A stretch of DNA of 55,019 nt from Muribaculaceae bacterium (GTDB lineage Bacteria > Bacteroidota > Bacteroidia > Bacteroidales > Muribaculaceae), in assembly GCA_023667285.1 (NCBI GenBank), contig JAMPAK010000001.1, positions 1,596,367 through 1,651,385 on the forward strand, in the 5' to 3' direction. The position numbers were made by a program, and so were the translations under genes. Positions within the stretch are counted from its first letter, which is position 1; each line of letters begins with the position of its first letter. This document shows, in pieces, positions 35,774-44,794 of the stretch. The notes under the pieces were generated by a model that was not told the DNA's origin, did not search any database, and saw only the letters and a program-made list of their open reading frames with translations.

Positions 35774-37471
35774 ATGGAATGGATTGCCGATATATTTCGC
35801 GATAACCCCGTCATACCCATATTCCTCACAATCGGCCTGGGATTTTGGCTGGGAGGACTGAGGATAAAGTCATTTTCCCTCGGGCCGGTGACGGCCACCC
35901 TCATAGTCGGTGTCATCATCGGGCAGCTCGACATCCCGGTGTCTGATACGTTGAAGAATGTCTCGTTCATGCTCTTTCTCTTTGCCATCGGCTACAGTGT
36001 CGGGCCTCAATTCTTCCGCTCACTTAGAGGAGATGGCCTGAAGCAGATAGGCTTTGCCCTGATGGAGGTGGCCATATGCATCATCACCGTGGTGACTGTC
36101 AGTCTCGTGATGGGCTACAACAAGGGGATGGCCGTGGGGCTGTTTTCCGGTTCGCAGGCCTTCTCGGCAGTGATTGGAGTGGGGGCAAGCACCATCAGGT
36201 CACTAGGCCTTCCTCCCGATGAGCAGCAGGAAAATCTCGACATCATTCCGGCCTGCTATGCCGTCTGCTATGTGTTCGGCACCATAGGTTCCGCTTGGGT
36301 CATTGCCAATCTTGGTCCTAAACTCCTCGGCGGACTCGACAAGGTGAGGAAGCAGACGGCTGAGCTTGAGGAGGAGATGGACAATGGCGACATTGTCCCT
36401 GATCCAGGCACCTTTGTGGCCAACAGACCCATATCGTTCCGTGCTTACAGGGCTGAGTCTGACTACTTCAATCATCCACGCTCCGTCATGGATATTGAGG
36501 AGCATATCAAGGCGCTCGGACTCCGTCATTTCATTGAGCGTCTCAGGCTGAAGGGTGAGGTGACTGACCCTGAGCCTAACCTGAGGGTCAGAAGAGGAGA
36601 TGTGATTGTCCTCAGCGGCAGGCGTGAGTCCATAGTCGAGGAGGCGGGATGGATTGGCCCGGAGGTGACAGACCATGAGTTGCTTAACTTCGCGGCCGAG
36701 TACCTTCCGGTCACTGTGTCCAAGTCCGGAGCAGACGGGATAACGATAGGCAGTCTCAGGCAGCAGGATTATATGCGAGGAGTGATGATTCACAAGGTCC
36801 TGCGCGATGATGTGCGCATCCCCGTCAAGAGCCGCACCAGGCTTGAGCGTGGTGATGTTGTGACACTCATAGGACTCCCCCAGGATGTGGCTGCGGCTGT
36901 GTCGCAGATAGGCTACTCAGACCGCCCCACCGAGGGCACTGACATGACATTCACTGGGCTGGGAATCGCCATCGGATGTTTCATCGGAGCATTGACAGTA
37001 CACTTCAAGGGGATTCCGGTATCGCTGAGCACGAGCGGTGGCGCCATCCTCGCTGGACTTATACTGGGCTGGCTCCGGAACAAACGCCCGACATTTGGCC
37101 GCATACCCGCTCCGGTGTTGTGGTTTATGAATAATCTTGGCCTGAATATGTTCATCGCGGTCGTCGGACTTGGAGCCGGTCCGACATTCATTGCCGGTCT
37201 TAAGCAGGTGGGCATAGAGATGTTCCTTGCAGGAGTTGTCTGTACCTCTGTGCCTCTTATCCTATCAATCATAATAGGCGCCAAGCTGTTTAAGTTCCAT
37301 CCGGCCATAACGCTGGGATGTGCAGCTGGAAGCCGCAATGCAGTCGCCGCCCTTGGCGCCATTCAGGACAATCTCAACAGCACTCTCCCGGCCATGAGCT
37401 ATACCGTGACATATGCCGTCGGCAGCATTGTCCTCATATTGGCAGGCATGATAGTCCCGCTGATTGTGTGA
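35774..37471 (+). CDS. AspT/YidE/YbjL-type putative transporter with RCK_C domains
   Basis: A 565-residue membrane protein of the aspartate:alanine antiporter superfamily. Two membrane halves (about 1-175 and 395-565), each with about five or six helices, surround a soluble part (about 205-385) with two TrkA_C/RCK_C regulatory domains (LRVRRGDVIVLSGRRE and RLERGDVVTLIGLPQ). The duplicated family motif appears as LFLFAIGYSVGPQFF and MFIAVVGLGAGPTFI. Bacteroidetes often carry two or more such genes with unknown substrates. The stop lies 3 nt from the stop of the convergent PorE-like gene. Confidence 0.9.
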   Translation: MEWIADIFRDNPVIPIFLTIGLGFWLGGLRIKSFSLGPVTATLIVGVIIGQLDIPVSDTLKNVSFMLFLFAIGYSVGPQFFRSLRGDGLKQIGFALMEVAICIITVVTVSLVMGYNKGMAVGLFSGSQAFSAVIGVGASTIRSLGLPPDEQQENLDIIPACYAVCYVFGTIGSAWVIANLGPKLLGGLDKVRKQTAELEEEMDNGDIVPDPGTFVANRPISFRAYRAESDYFNHPRSVMDIEEHIKALGLRHFIERLRLKGEVTDPEPNLRVRRGDVIVLSGRRESIVEEAGWIGPEVTDHELLNFAAEYLPVTVSKSGADGITIGSLRQQDYMRGVMIHKVLRDDVRIPVKSRTRLERGDVVTLIGLPQDVAAAVSQIGYSDRPTEGTDMTFTGLGIAIGCFIGALTVHFKGIPVSLSTSGGAILAGLILGWLRNKRPTFGRIPAPVLWFMNNLGLNMFIAVVGLGAGPTFIAGLKQVGIEMFLAGVVCTSVPLILSIIIGAKLFKFHPAITLGCAAGSRNAVAALGAIQDNLNSTLPAMSYTVTYAVGSIVLILAGMIVPLIV

Positions 37472-37474
37472 ATG

Positions 37475-39442
37475 TCAATACATATTGTAGTCCATCGACA
37501 AGACTTGAAATTCCGTGCGGCGGTTTATCTGGTCCGCTATCTCCTGGTCTTCCTCAGAGAGTGATAGCACATACTCCTCGTCGAGCACCTGACCCTCCTG
37601 AAACTGAGGATAGCGGCGCGCTATGCGCTTTGTGACCGTCTTGGGGCGTGACTCCCCGTAGCCCTGTGCCTGCAGACGCGCGGCTGGAATCCCCGCCTCA
37701 ATGAGATAGTCGACCACCGACGTGGCTCTGCGCTGAGACAGTGCTATATTATACTCATCTGTGCCGTGGCGGTCTGTGTGAGAGGCCATTTCAATGGTGA
37801 TGTTGGGATTGTCGCGGAGCATCTGGGCAATGGAGTCGAGAGCCAGACAGGATTCGGGGCGCAGGGTGGCCTTGTCGAAGTCATAGAAGATATTCTCAAC
37901 TATGTTAGGCTTGTTGATGGACGCGAGTATGAAGTCTATCCCATAGTCAGCATCCTCTTCTGCTATGTCTGATGTGAACTGCTGACGGGCATTGAGATAG
38001 CCCTTGGCTCCTGCGAGCATGACATAGCTCACTCCGCGCTCCAGCGGGAAGGAGAATGACCCGTCGTTCTTGGCAAATGCCTTTTGATTCGAGCCGTCAT
38101 TCCCCACGATGCGTATCACCGCATTGGGCACCGGCTCCTCATCCTTGTCAAGAACCCATCCGGAGATGGTGATTTTGAGATCAGGGAGAACGAAGGAATA
38201 GAGATGGTCATAGCCGCGGCCATCCCCGCGGTTGGAACTGAAATAGCCTTCCTCGCGTCCAGGAGTGGCATATGTGATGCCGAAGTCATCCCCCTCTGAG
38301 TTGATGGGCGATCCCATGTTCTCGACATGCCACCCTCCTGATGGAGTTAGTGTGGCTTTGAAAATGTCTAGCCCTCCGAGACCGGGGTGGCCATCGGAAG
38401 AGAAATAGAGAATGGAGTCGGTGAGCATATAGGGGAAGGATTCATCCCCGGTGGTGTTTATGGCCTCACCGAGGTTCTCGAGCGAGCCGGCCCGCTCACG
38501 TAGATTGATGCGCCAGATATCCTTGCCGCCCACACCCGGCATGTCTGATGAGAAATAGAGCCAGTCCCCTGAGGGTGAGACAGCCGGATGACCGTAGGAG
38601 GAGAGGGTGTCAGGGATAATGTCAAACTTCACTGACTCAGACCATTGAGCATCTGAGCGCTGTGAGGTGTGGATCTCTGTCCCGGTGTTGGCTCCCGGCT
38701 TGCGTATGGCCTTGGTCAGATACATTGTTGAGCCGTCCGGCGAGAAGGAGCAGATACCCTCATCCCATTCCGTGTTCAATCCACCCTCGATAGGCTCAGG
38801 TCGCTGCCATGCACCCTGCTCGTTCTTGCGGGCCATCCAGATGTCGCTGCGCTTCATTCCGGTAATCTCGCTGCGGTTGGTGCCTTTGGCTTTCTCATTT
38901 GTGGTGGTGAAGTAGAGGACATCGCCGTTAAACATTGGGGCGAAGTCAGAGCGCCGGGAGTTGAAGAGGGTGGCGTTGCGCACCACGTAGCGCGTCTTGT
39001 TCTTCTTTATCTCTGCAGCCTTGCGGGCTCCCGCCAGCGAGCGCTCCGCCAGAGGGTCTGAGGGAAACTTGGAGAGATACTCCTCATAGCTCTTCACCGC
39101 CTGGGCATACTGGCCTTGACCATGTAGAGCCTGGGCCAGGCGAAGCACGATTGAACTGTCGGGGTATCCGTAGCGCAGCGCATTTTGATATGCGGCTGCG
39201 GCGCGCGCATCCTGGCCGAGCATCCGGTGGCACTCTGCCATCTTGTAGGCAACCTCGGCCCTTTCCTGCCTCTGTTCGCGAGGCTTAAGCTTATTGTATA
39301 TCTTGCGATATGTCTTAGAGGCATCGAAATACTCGCCGCGGGCCATCTGCTCGTCGGCTGTCTTTAGTTTGGCTCCTCCACACGACACAAGTGCCAGCGC
39401 CACAAGGGCTATATATATGATTGATGCTGTTTTTCGGTTCAT
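37475..39442 (-). CDS. PorE-like lipoprotein: TPR, PD40 propeller, carboxypeptidase-regulatory and OmpA domains
   Basis: A 655-residue predicted lipoprotein with lipobox ALVSC (Cys21). In order: TPR helices (about 25-130), a beta-propeller of PD40/WD40-like repeats (about 140-420, with ICSFSPDGSTMYLTK, PAVSPSGDWLYFSSD and DSILYFSSDGHPG), a carboxypeptidase-regulatory-like beta-sandwich (about 425-510) and an OmpA peptidoglycan-binding domain (about 530-645, with YDFDKATLRPES and IEMASHTDRHG). This is the architecture of PorE of the type IX secretion system in Porphyromonas. The same domain set also occurs in Bacteroidetes proteins not tied to secretion, so the role is open. It is monocistronic and convergent with the AspT-like gene. 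Confidence 0.9.
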   Translation of the reverse strand: MNRKTASIIYIALVALALVSCGGAKLKTADEQMARGEYFDASKTYRKIYNKLKPREQRQERAEVAYKMAECHRMLGQDARAAAAYQNALRYGYPDSSIVLRLAQALHGQGQYAQAVKSYEEYLSKFPSDPLAERSLAGARKAAEIKKNKTRYVVRNATLFNSRRSDFAPMFNGDVLYFTTTNEKAKGTNRSEITGMKRSDIWMARKNEQGAWQRPEPIEGGLNTEWDEGICSFSPDGSTMYLTKAIRKPGANTGTEIHTSQRSDAQWSESVKFDIIPDTLSSYGHPAVSPSGDWLYFSSDMPGVGGKDIWRINLRERAGSLENLGEAINTTGDESFPYMLTDSILYFSSDGHPGLGGLDIFKATLTPSGGWHVENMGSPINSEGDDFGITYATPGREEGYFSSNRGDGRGYDHLYSFVLPDLKITISGWVLDKDEEPVPNAVIRIVGNDGSNQKAFAKNDGSFSFPLERGVSYVMLAGAKGYLNARQQFTSDIAEEDADYGIDFILASINKPNIVENIFYDFDKATLRPESCLALDSIAQMLRDNPNITIEMASHTDRHGTDEYNIALSQRRATSVVDYLIEAGIPAARLQAQGYGESRPKTVTKRIARRYPQFQEGQVLDEEYVLSLSEEDQEIADQINRRTEFQVLSMDYNMY

Positions 39443-39487
39443 ATAGATTTTAACGGAAAATCACACAGAATATTGAGCGGAAATAAT

Positions 39488-39495
39488 TAATTTTG
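39488..39495 (+). promoter_or_regulatory. -7 promoter element of the sigma-54-type two-component operon
   Basis: TAATTTTG (TAnnTTTG) ends 18 nt before the ATG at 39514. No -33 TTTG is evident. The same 71-bp gap must hold the promoter of the divergent PorE-like gene, which I could not place. Confidence 0.5.
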
Positions 39496-39513
39496 CCATG
39501 AAAACAGACAAGC

Positions 39514-40869
39514 ATGCCAAGGATACTGATTATAGACGATGATTCCGCCATCCGTTTGTCCCTCTCTATGCTCCTGAAACGTGGAGGCCATACAGTGGTG
39601 ACCGCTGGAGGGGAGGAGGAGGCGCTGGCAGAGGTGAGACGCTCCCTCAGCGGAGAGGCTGCCTCGATAGACCTCATGTTGATGGATATGAACTACCGTC
39701 TTTCCACCACCGGCCGCGATGGAATCGAGTTGCTGTCAAAGGTTAAGGTGCTTCTGCCATCTGTGCCCGTCATTCTGATGACGGCATGGGGGAGCATCCC
39801 GCTCGCTGTCGAGGGGGTGAAGTGTGGGGCGACCGACTTTGTGACAAAGCCATGGGACAATCGTGACCTCCTCTCGCGCGTGGATGCTGCCATAGCCCTC
39901 TCCACCCCATCGCAGGATGCATGTGATGAGGACGAGGATGACGCTTTCAGTGAGATTGTGGGACGCAGCCCTGCGCTCCTTTCCGTGCTCGAAATGGCCC
40001 GCAAGGTTGCCAAGACTGACGCCCCTGTGCTGATTACTGGCGAGAACGGGACTGGCAAGGAACTCTTGGCCAAAGCTATACATCGGCTCAGCACGAGGAG
40101 GAATAGGCCTTTTGTTGCTGTCAATCTCGGAGGTCTGCCCAATTCACTTTTTGAGAGCGAGATGTTTGGCCATGTCCGTGGGGCGTTTACGGGAGCCGCT
40201 ACAGACCGTGCCGGACGTTTTGAGACTGCTGACACAGGAACAATATTTCTCGACGAGATAGGTGACCTGGATGTGTCATGTCAGGTGAAGATGCTCAGAG
40301 TCCTTCAGGAACATACATTCGAGAGAGTAGGGGAGAGTCATCCTAGACGGGTGGATATCCGAGTGATATGTGCCACCAATGCTGACCTCCCTGCGGCCGT
40401 CGCTTCGGGGAGATTCAGGGAGGATCTTTTCTATCGAATCAATCTTGTGACGCTTCGGGTCCCTCCATTGCGTGAACGTCCGGAGGATATTCCGCTGTTG
40501 GTTAGACATTTTGCCGGCCCGGGTGTCACAGTGACAACGGCGGCCATGGAGATTATAGCCTCACAGCCATTCCCCGGAAATATACGTCAGCTGCGCAATC
40601 TGGTCAAACGGCTTGTCATCATGACTGAAACAGGCAGAATAACACCTGATGATGTACGTCTGGCCATCCCCGATATGGGTGATGAGCGTCCATCTGTCAG
40701 CAATCACGACAATTCAACTCGCAGTGAGACCCTCAATGAAATCGAGCGCAAGGCAATTTCCGGAGCCATAGAGCGATGTGGGGGCAATCTCTCACAGGCA
40801 GCCTCGATGCTTGGAATCACACGTCAATCGTTATACAGACGTATGGAAAAATTTGGTCTGCAGCCATGA
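39514..40869 (+). CDS. Sigma-54-dependent response regulator (NtrC family)
   Basis: A 451-residue enhancer-binding activator. The receiver domain (about 1-125) has phospho-acceptor Asp58 in LMLMDMN and ends with the Lys of FVTKPWD. The AAA+ domain (about 148-385) has Walker A GENGTGKE (176-183), the sigma-54 contact loop GAFTGA (223-228) and Walker B FLDEIGD. A Fis-type helix-turn-helix (about 410-450, NLSQAASMLGITRQSLYRRM) closes the protein. It needs RpoN, which is not in this window. Its stop overlaps the kinase start by 4 nt. Targets are unknown; I found no convincing -24/-12 promoter nearby. Confidence 0.96.
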   Translation: MPRILIIDDDSAIRLSLSMLLKRGGHTVVTAGGEEEALAEVRRSLSGEAASIDLMLMDMNYRLSTTGRDGIELLSKVKVLLPSVPVILMTAWGSIPLAVEGVKCGATDFVTKPWDNRDLLSRVDAAIALSTPSQDACDEDEDDAFSEIVGRSPALLSVLEMARKVAKTDAPVLITGENGTGKELLAKAIHRLSTRRNRPFVAVNLGGLPNSLFESEMFGHVRGAFTGAATDRAGRFETADTGTIFLDEIGDLDVSCQVKMLRVLQEHTFERVGESHPRRVDIRVICATNADLPAAVASGRFREDLFYRINLVTLRVPPLRERPEDIPLLVRHFAGPGVTVTTAAMEIIASQPFPGNIRQLRNLVKRLVIMTETGRITPDDVRLAIPDMGDERPSVSNHDNSTRSETLNEIERKAISGAIERCGGNLSQAASMLGITRQSLYRRMEKFGLQP

Positions 40870-42173
40870 GGATTCACGCAAGCAAGATTTTCACGCTGCT
40901 TCTGCTCCTGCTTGGTGTGCTGGTGGTGTTGCTTTATCTATGTTTCGGCTTCAATATCAGGACGCTGACAGCCGAGGGGCTTGTTGTTGCAGCTGGGACT
41001 CTGGCCGTGATTCTTTTCAGACACACCCTCCGCCAGGCACATGTCGTCAGGACGGGAATGGATCTCCTGCGTGAGCAGGACTATTCCTCACGCCTTGTTA
41101 AGGTTGGTCAGGCTGATGCAGACCGCATAGTCGAACTTTTCAACAATCTCATGTCCCGGCTCAAGGCTGAGAGCCTAAAGGTCAGGGAGCAAAACCAATT
41201 CCTGGATCTACTCATCGAAGCATCTCCGCTCGCCATCATGAGCCTCGATGACAACGATGTGGTCATAATGGCCAATTCTATCTCCTCCCGCCTGCTTGAG
41301 CTAAATCCTGTCGGAAAGTCGTTCAAGGAGATTCAGTCGCCATTGGCTCAGGCTTGTGCATCGCTCACCACAGACAAAAGCATAACCGTCCGATTGAGTG
41401 ACACACGCATCTACCGCTGTTCCCGAATCCATTTCATGGACCGTGGTATACCGCGCCCCTTTGTGCTTATTGAAGTGCTGACCGAGGAGGTGAGACGCGC
41501 TGAGCGCGATGCCTACGGGAAGGTGATACGTGTGATAGGCCATGAGGTCAACAACACTCTTGCATCGCTTCGGTCTGTGCTTGGGCTCCTCTCCGAGAGC
41601 ACCTCATGGGGCGACAGCGAGGATGACCGTGAAATGCGCTTGGCTGTGGAGGGATGTGACCATCGAGCAGCCCTTCTGAGCGAATTCATCGCCTCATACA
41701 CAAACGTGGTGAAGATACCTGTGCCTGTACCCGTAAGAATCCCACTCAGAGACGCCGTCAAGGCCATGGAGCCTTTTCTGAGATCTATGGCATCGGATTG
41801 TGGGATAGAGATAGTCTTTAACTACACCGGTGAAGATGAGACAGTGTCAATCGACACTGTCCTCATAGAGCAGGTCATAGTCAATATTGTCAAGAATGCT
41901 CTGGAGAGTATCTCTTCAAGGCCTGTAAAAGAGGGGAGGATAACCGTCTCGGTCGAGGAGAACCGCTCTCTTACCATAACTGACAATGGGCCGGGGCTGG
42001 ATCGTGAGGCCTCCGGCGGTCTCTTCACCCCATTCTTCACAACCAAGCCCTCAGGTCAGGGACTTGGTCTTATGTTTGTCGCAGAGGTTCTCTCAGCCCA
42101 CAAGGCCACATTCTCGCTGACTACATCCCCTGCCGACCGTTTGACACGTTTTAAAATCCAATTTATCTCGTAA
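40866..42173 (+). CDS. Membrane sensor histidine kinase paired with the NtrC-type regulator
   Basis: A 435-residue kinase: two hydrophobic spans at about 8-28 and 34-52 with almost no periplasmic loop, a HAMP-like linker, a PAS-like region (about 110-205), a dimerisation domain with His226 in RVIGHEVNNTLASL, and an ATPase domain with NIVKNALESI, DNGPGL and GLGLMFVAEVL. The lack of an external domain suggests it senses the membrane or the cytoplasm, as in the NtrY group. The ATG at 40866 overlaps the regulator's stop as ATGA; longer readings would lie inside the regulator gene. An aldo/keto reductase gene follows after 5 nt. Confidence 0.94.
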   Translation: MRIHASKIFTLLLLLLGVLVVLLYLCFGFNIRTLTAEGLVVAAGTLAVILFRHTLRQAHVVRTGMDLLREQDYSSRLVKVGQADADRIVELFNNLMSRLKAESLKVREQNQFLDLLIEASPLAIMSLDDNDVVIMANSISSRLLELNPVGKSFKEIQSPLAQACASLTTDKSITVRLSDTRIYRCSRIHFMDRGIPRPFVLIEVLTEEVRRAERDAYGKVIRVIGHEVNNTLASLRSVLGLLSESTSWGDSEDDREMRLAVEGCDHRAALLSEFIASYTNVVKIPVPVPVRIPLRDAVKAMEPFLRSMASDCGIEIVFNYTGEDETVSIDTVLIEQVIVNIVKNALESISSRPVKEGRITVSVEENRSLTITDNGPGLDREASGGLFTPFFTTKPSGQGLGLMFVAEVLSAHKATFSLTTSPADRLTRFKIQFIS

Positions 42174-42178
42174 ATAAT

Positions 42179-43174
42179 ATGATAACCCCCATTTACTCGC
42201 CTGCCACCGGCAGATATGATGACGGAGAGATGAAATATAGGCGATGTGGACGAAGCGGAGTGCTTCTTCCTGAGGTCTCACTGGGCCTTTGGCAGAATTT
42301 CGGAGCCACTGTCCCCTTCGACCACTGTAAGGCCATTCTCCACTATGCTTTCGACCATGGTGTGACACACCTCGACCTCGCCAACAATTACGGCCCCCCT
42401 TATGGAACAGCTGAGGAGACTCTCGGTCGCATGATGGAGTGTTCCTTTGCACCATATCGCGACGAGTTGTTCATCTCCACAAAGGCCGGATACGATATGT
42501 GGCCAGGCCCTTATGGCAACTGGGGAAGCAGGAAATATCTGATGGCATCCCTCGACCAAAGCCTGCGCCGCATGAGGCTCGACTATGTGGATATCTTCTA
42601 CATCCATCGCTATGATCCGCTCACGCCGCTCGACGAGACTCTCCGCGCTCTTGTCGACATAGTGCGTTGCGGTAAGGCACTCTATGTGGGCATATCGCGT
42701 TGGCCCTATGATGCCCTCCGTTATGGATTGGAGTATCTCAAGGCTCATGAGTGTCCCTGCCTGCTTCTCCAAGACAGGCTGAATATTCTTGACCGCAAGG
42801 TTGAGGATGACGGATGTGTCCGTCTCGCGGCAGAGCAAGGCTCAGGATTCATAGCTTTCTCACCGCTGGCTCAGGGACTGCTGACCGACCGTTATCTCGC
42901 CGGGAAGGCTCCCGCAGGATCTCGAGCTGCCAGAGGTAGTTTCCTCACCACTGATGCTCTCAATCCTGCTCTTCTGAAACGTCTCAACACTCTCAACACC
43001 TTGGCGCATGAGCGTGGACAATCATTGGCGCAGATGGCTCTCGCCTGGATTCTGAGCAGGCAGGATGTCACTTCGGTGCTTGTTGGCGCAAGTTCCATAG
43101 ACCAACTTGCAGCCAATCTTCGGGCCATTGACAACACGGCTTTCACCGCCGAAGAGGAAAAAATCATCGGTTGA
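42179..43174 (+). CDS. Aldo/keto reductase (YghZ-like)
   Basis: A 331-residue NADPH-dependent TIM-barrel oxidoreductase of the AKR14/YghZ type, whose E. coli member reduces L-glyceraldehyde 3-phosphate and methylglyoxal. Active-site residues can be read as Asp and Tyr in LDLANNYGPPYG, Lys in STKAGYDMWPGPYG and His in YIHRYDPLTP. The C-terminal cofactor segment is TSVLVGASSIDQLAANL. Start and length are typical. It lies 5 nt after the sensor kinase gene and may be transcribed with it, although the functional link is not obvious. Confidence 0.93.
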   Translation: MITPIYSPATGRYDDGEMKYRRCGRSGVLLPEVSLGLWQNFGATVPFDHCKAILHYAFDHGVTHLDLANNYGPPYGTAEETLGRMMECSFAPYRDELFISTKAGYDMWPGPYGNWGSRKYLMASLDQSLRRMRLDYVDIFYIHRYDPLTPLDETLRALVDIVRCGKALYVGISRWPYDALRYGLEYLKAHECPCLLLQDRLNILDRKVEDDGCVRLAAEQGSGFIAFSPLAQGLLTDRYLAGKAPAGSRAARGSFLTTDALNPALLKRLNTLNTLAHERGQSLAQMALAWILSRQDVTSVLVGASSIDQLAANLRAIDNTAFTAEEEKIIG

Positions 43175-43233
43175 GTGAAAAATTGACGTTTTCTGTGTAA
43201 CGTTTCGGCCCTTTTTCCGTCTATGATATAGAC

Positions 43234-43734
43234 ATGGAAAGCAGAGAGTTCACACTGATTGCACCGGGGCTCAGAGAGCGAATTGTCAGCATGGTCAAGA
43301 GATTTGCCCCGGCCGAGGGACCGGCAGACATCTCAGACGATGTTGCACAGGACACCCTTCTGAGGCTCTGGAGCATGAAGGAGAAACTCGATGAGTATAG
43401 AAGTGTCGAGGCTCTGGCCATGACCGTGGCCCGCAACCTTGCTCTGGATGCCCTGCGCTCGGCTCGCCCTCATCAAGGGCTTGAGGACCTGGCCTTGGCA
43501 GACCGTGGTCCCGCCCCCGATGAGGTGATGGCGCTCAAGGAGACCTCCATACGTCTCGATGCCATCATCTCCGCTCTTCCCTCCCTCCAGCAGGCCGTCC
43601 TCAGGATGCGCCACGAGGATGGAATGGAGATCGACGAGATAGCACTGGCCCTTGGGTCAACTCCGGGTAATATACGCACCGCCCTCTCCAGAGCCCGCCA
43701 CAATGTCAAGAACCTTTTTAAGAATGGCTTATGA
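43234..43734 (+). CDS. ECF-type RNA polymerase sigma factor
   Basis: A 166-residue sigma-70 family factor with only regions 2 and 4. Region 2 has DDVAQDTLLRLWSMKEKL and ARNLALDALRS. Region 4 has the helix-turn-helix LQQAVLRMRHEDGMEIDEIA and GSTPGNIRTALSRARHNVK. ECF factors are usually held by a membrane anti-sigma factor, and the next gene fits that role: it starts within the stop codon region (ATGA overlap). No TonB receptor or SusCD pair adjoins, unlike the common polysaccharide-utilisation ECF cassettes. I could not place its promoter with confidence. Confidence 0.93.
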   Translation: MESREFTLIAPGLRERIVSMVKRFAPAEGPADISDDVAQDTLLRLWSMKEKLDEYRSVEALAMTVARNLALDALRSARPHQGLEDLALADRGPAPDEVMALKETSIRLDAIISALPSLQQAVLRMRHEDGMEIDEIALALGSTPGNIRTALSRARHNVKNLFKNGL

Positions 43735-44246
43735 TAGACAAGAACAACTATAAAGATTATATCAAACGCTTCCTCAATGCCGAGACATCCCTGCAGGAAG
43801 AGAAGGAACTGTATGCGTGGTTTGCACGTACAGATCTCCCGCCCGAAGCTGAAAAATGGCGTGAGATGTTCGGATGGTATGACTCACTCTCTGCTCCGGA
43901 GCCTCAGAAGAAACCATCTTCAGTGAGACTGCGCATTCTCCCTCTGAAGAAATGGCAGTGGATAGCCGTGGCCGCCTCCGTGGCAGTCCTCTTTATGATT
44001 GGAATGTGGACGAGACCCGGGTTGACATCTCACGATTCGGAGTATCTCACATATGAGAACTGCTACAGAATAAAGGACGGCAAAAAAATCACTGACCAGG
44101 ACATTGTCGTAACAGAGTTTCTCAAGGCTGATGCCGAGATGTCTAAACGCTTTGAGACAGCCGCACGGCGTCTGAATGAGTTTGAGACAAGGGTGGAGCA
44201 TCGTCTCACTGCCATGGATCAAGGTTTCAACGAGACAACTTTATAA
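43731..44246 (+). CDS. Probable membrane anti-sigma factor
   Basis: A 171-residue protein. An N-terminal cytoplasmic helical part (about 1-75, YIKRFLNAETSLQEEKEL) resembles anti-sigma domains. One membrane segment follows (about 82-98, WIAVAASVAVLFMIGMW), then a periplasmic part of about 70 charged residues. It lacks a FecR domain and a zinc-binding HxxxCxxC motif. The assignment rests on topology and on translational coupling to the sigma gene (4-nt overlap). A secreted protein gene follows after 23 nt. Confidence 0.75.
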   Translation: MIDKNNYKDYIKRFLNAETSLQEEKELYAWFARTDLPPEAEKWREMFGWYDSLSAPEPQKKPSSVRLRILPLKKWQWIAVAASVAVLFMIGMWTRPGLTSHDSEYLTYENCYRIKDGKKITDQDIVVTEFLKADAEMSKRFETAARRLNEFETRVEHRLTAMDQGFNETTL

Positions 44247-44269
44247 ATCAACCAAAAATCACATCACTC

Positions 44270-44794
44270 ATGAGACTAAATATCTTATCATTGCTCATCC
44301 TGCTCCTTCTCCCCGCAGGTGCCTCAGCACAGAAACTTATCAAATCTGTAATTGAAAAGATCGAGGCCTCCGGGACGATAAAAGACGACATATATCGCGA
44401 GAAGCGCGACGCTGAAACCCATTCTGTCATCATGTGCGACCGTATGATTGAGTTTTCAAACGAGAATCTTGCCGATGCGCTCATCAAGGCTTTCAAAGAT
44501 GAACGCAGCAATTCGACCGACTACGAGATGAACGAGACAAGGGGGTCAAAAGAAAATATCTATAAGATAGAGTTTACTCTCAAGAGCAACAATAATGTCT
44601 CTTATTATCACACATATACACTCATCTGCGATAAGAAAATATGGACGCTGAGATATGAAGTGAAGAGAAAAGCCGACTCAAACGCTAGGAGGAAGCAAAA
44701 AAAGACGGCCTACATCGTTGAGGGAGACGGCCTTGAATATCTCGTCCTGGATGGTTGCTATCTCAACGACGTCGGGGAAATAGTTTCTCAATGA
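44270..44794 (+). CDS. Secreted protein of unknown function in the ECF cassette
   Basis: A 174-residue protein with a clear signal peptide (LSLLILLLLPAGASAQ, cleavage near residue 21). The mature part is mixed alpha/beta and rich in charged residues, with Cys in MCDRMIEF and TLICDKK and a basic stretch RRKQKK. I do not recognise it securely. It may belong to one of the small DUF families seen beside Bacteroides ECF sigma factors (DUF5024 is one possibility I cannot verify). It is probably the regulated output or an autoregulatory part of the cassette. Its last 32 nt overlap the 3' end of the convergent ygiQ gene. Confidence 0.7.
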   Translation: MRLNILSLLILLLLPAGASAQKLIKSVIEKIEASGTIKDDIYREKRDAETHSVIMCDRMIEFSNENLADALIKAFKDERSNSTDYEMNETRGSKENIYKIEFTLKSNNNVSYYHTYTLICDKKIWTLRYEVKRKADSNARRKQKKTAYIVEGDGLEYLVLDGCYLNDVGEIVSQ

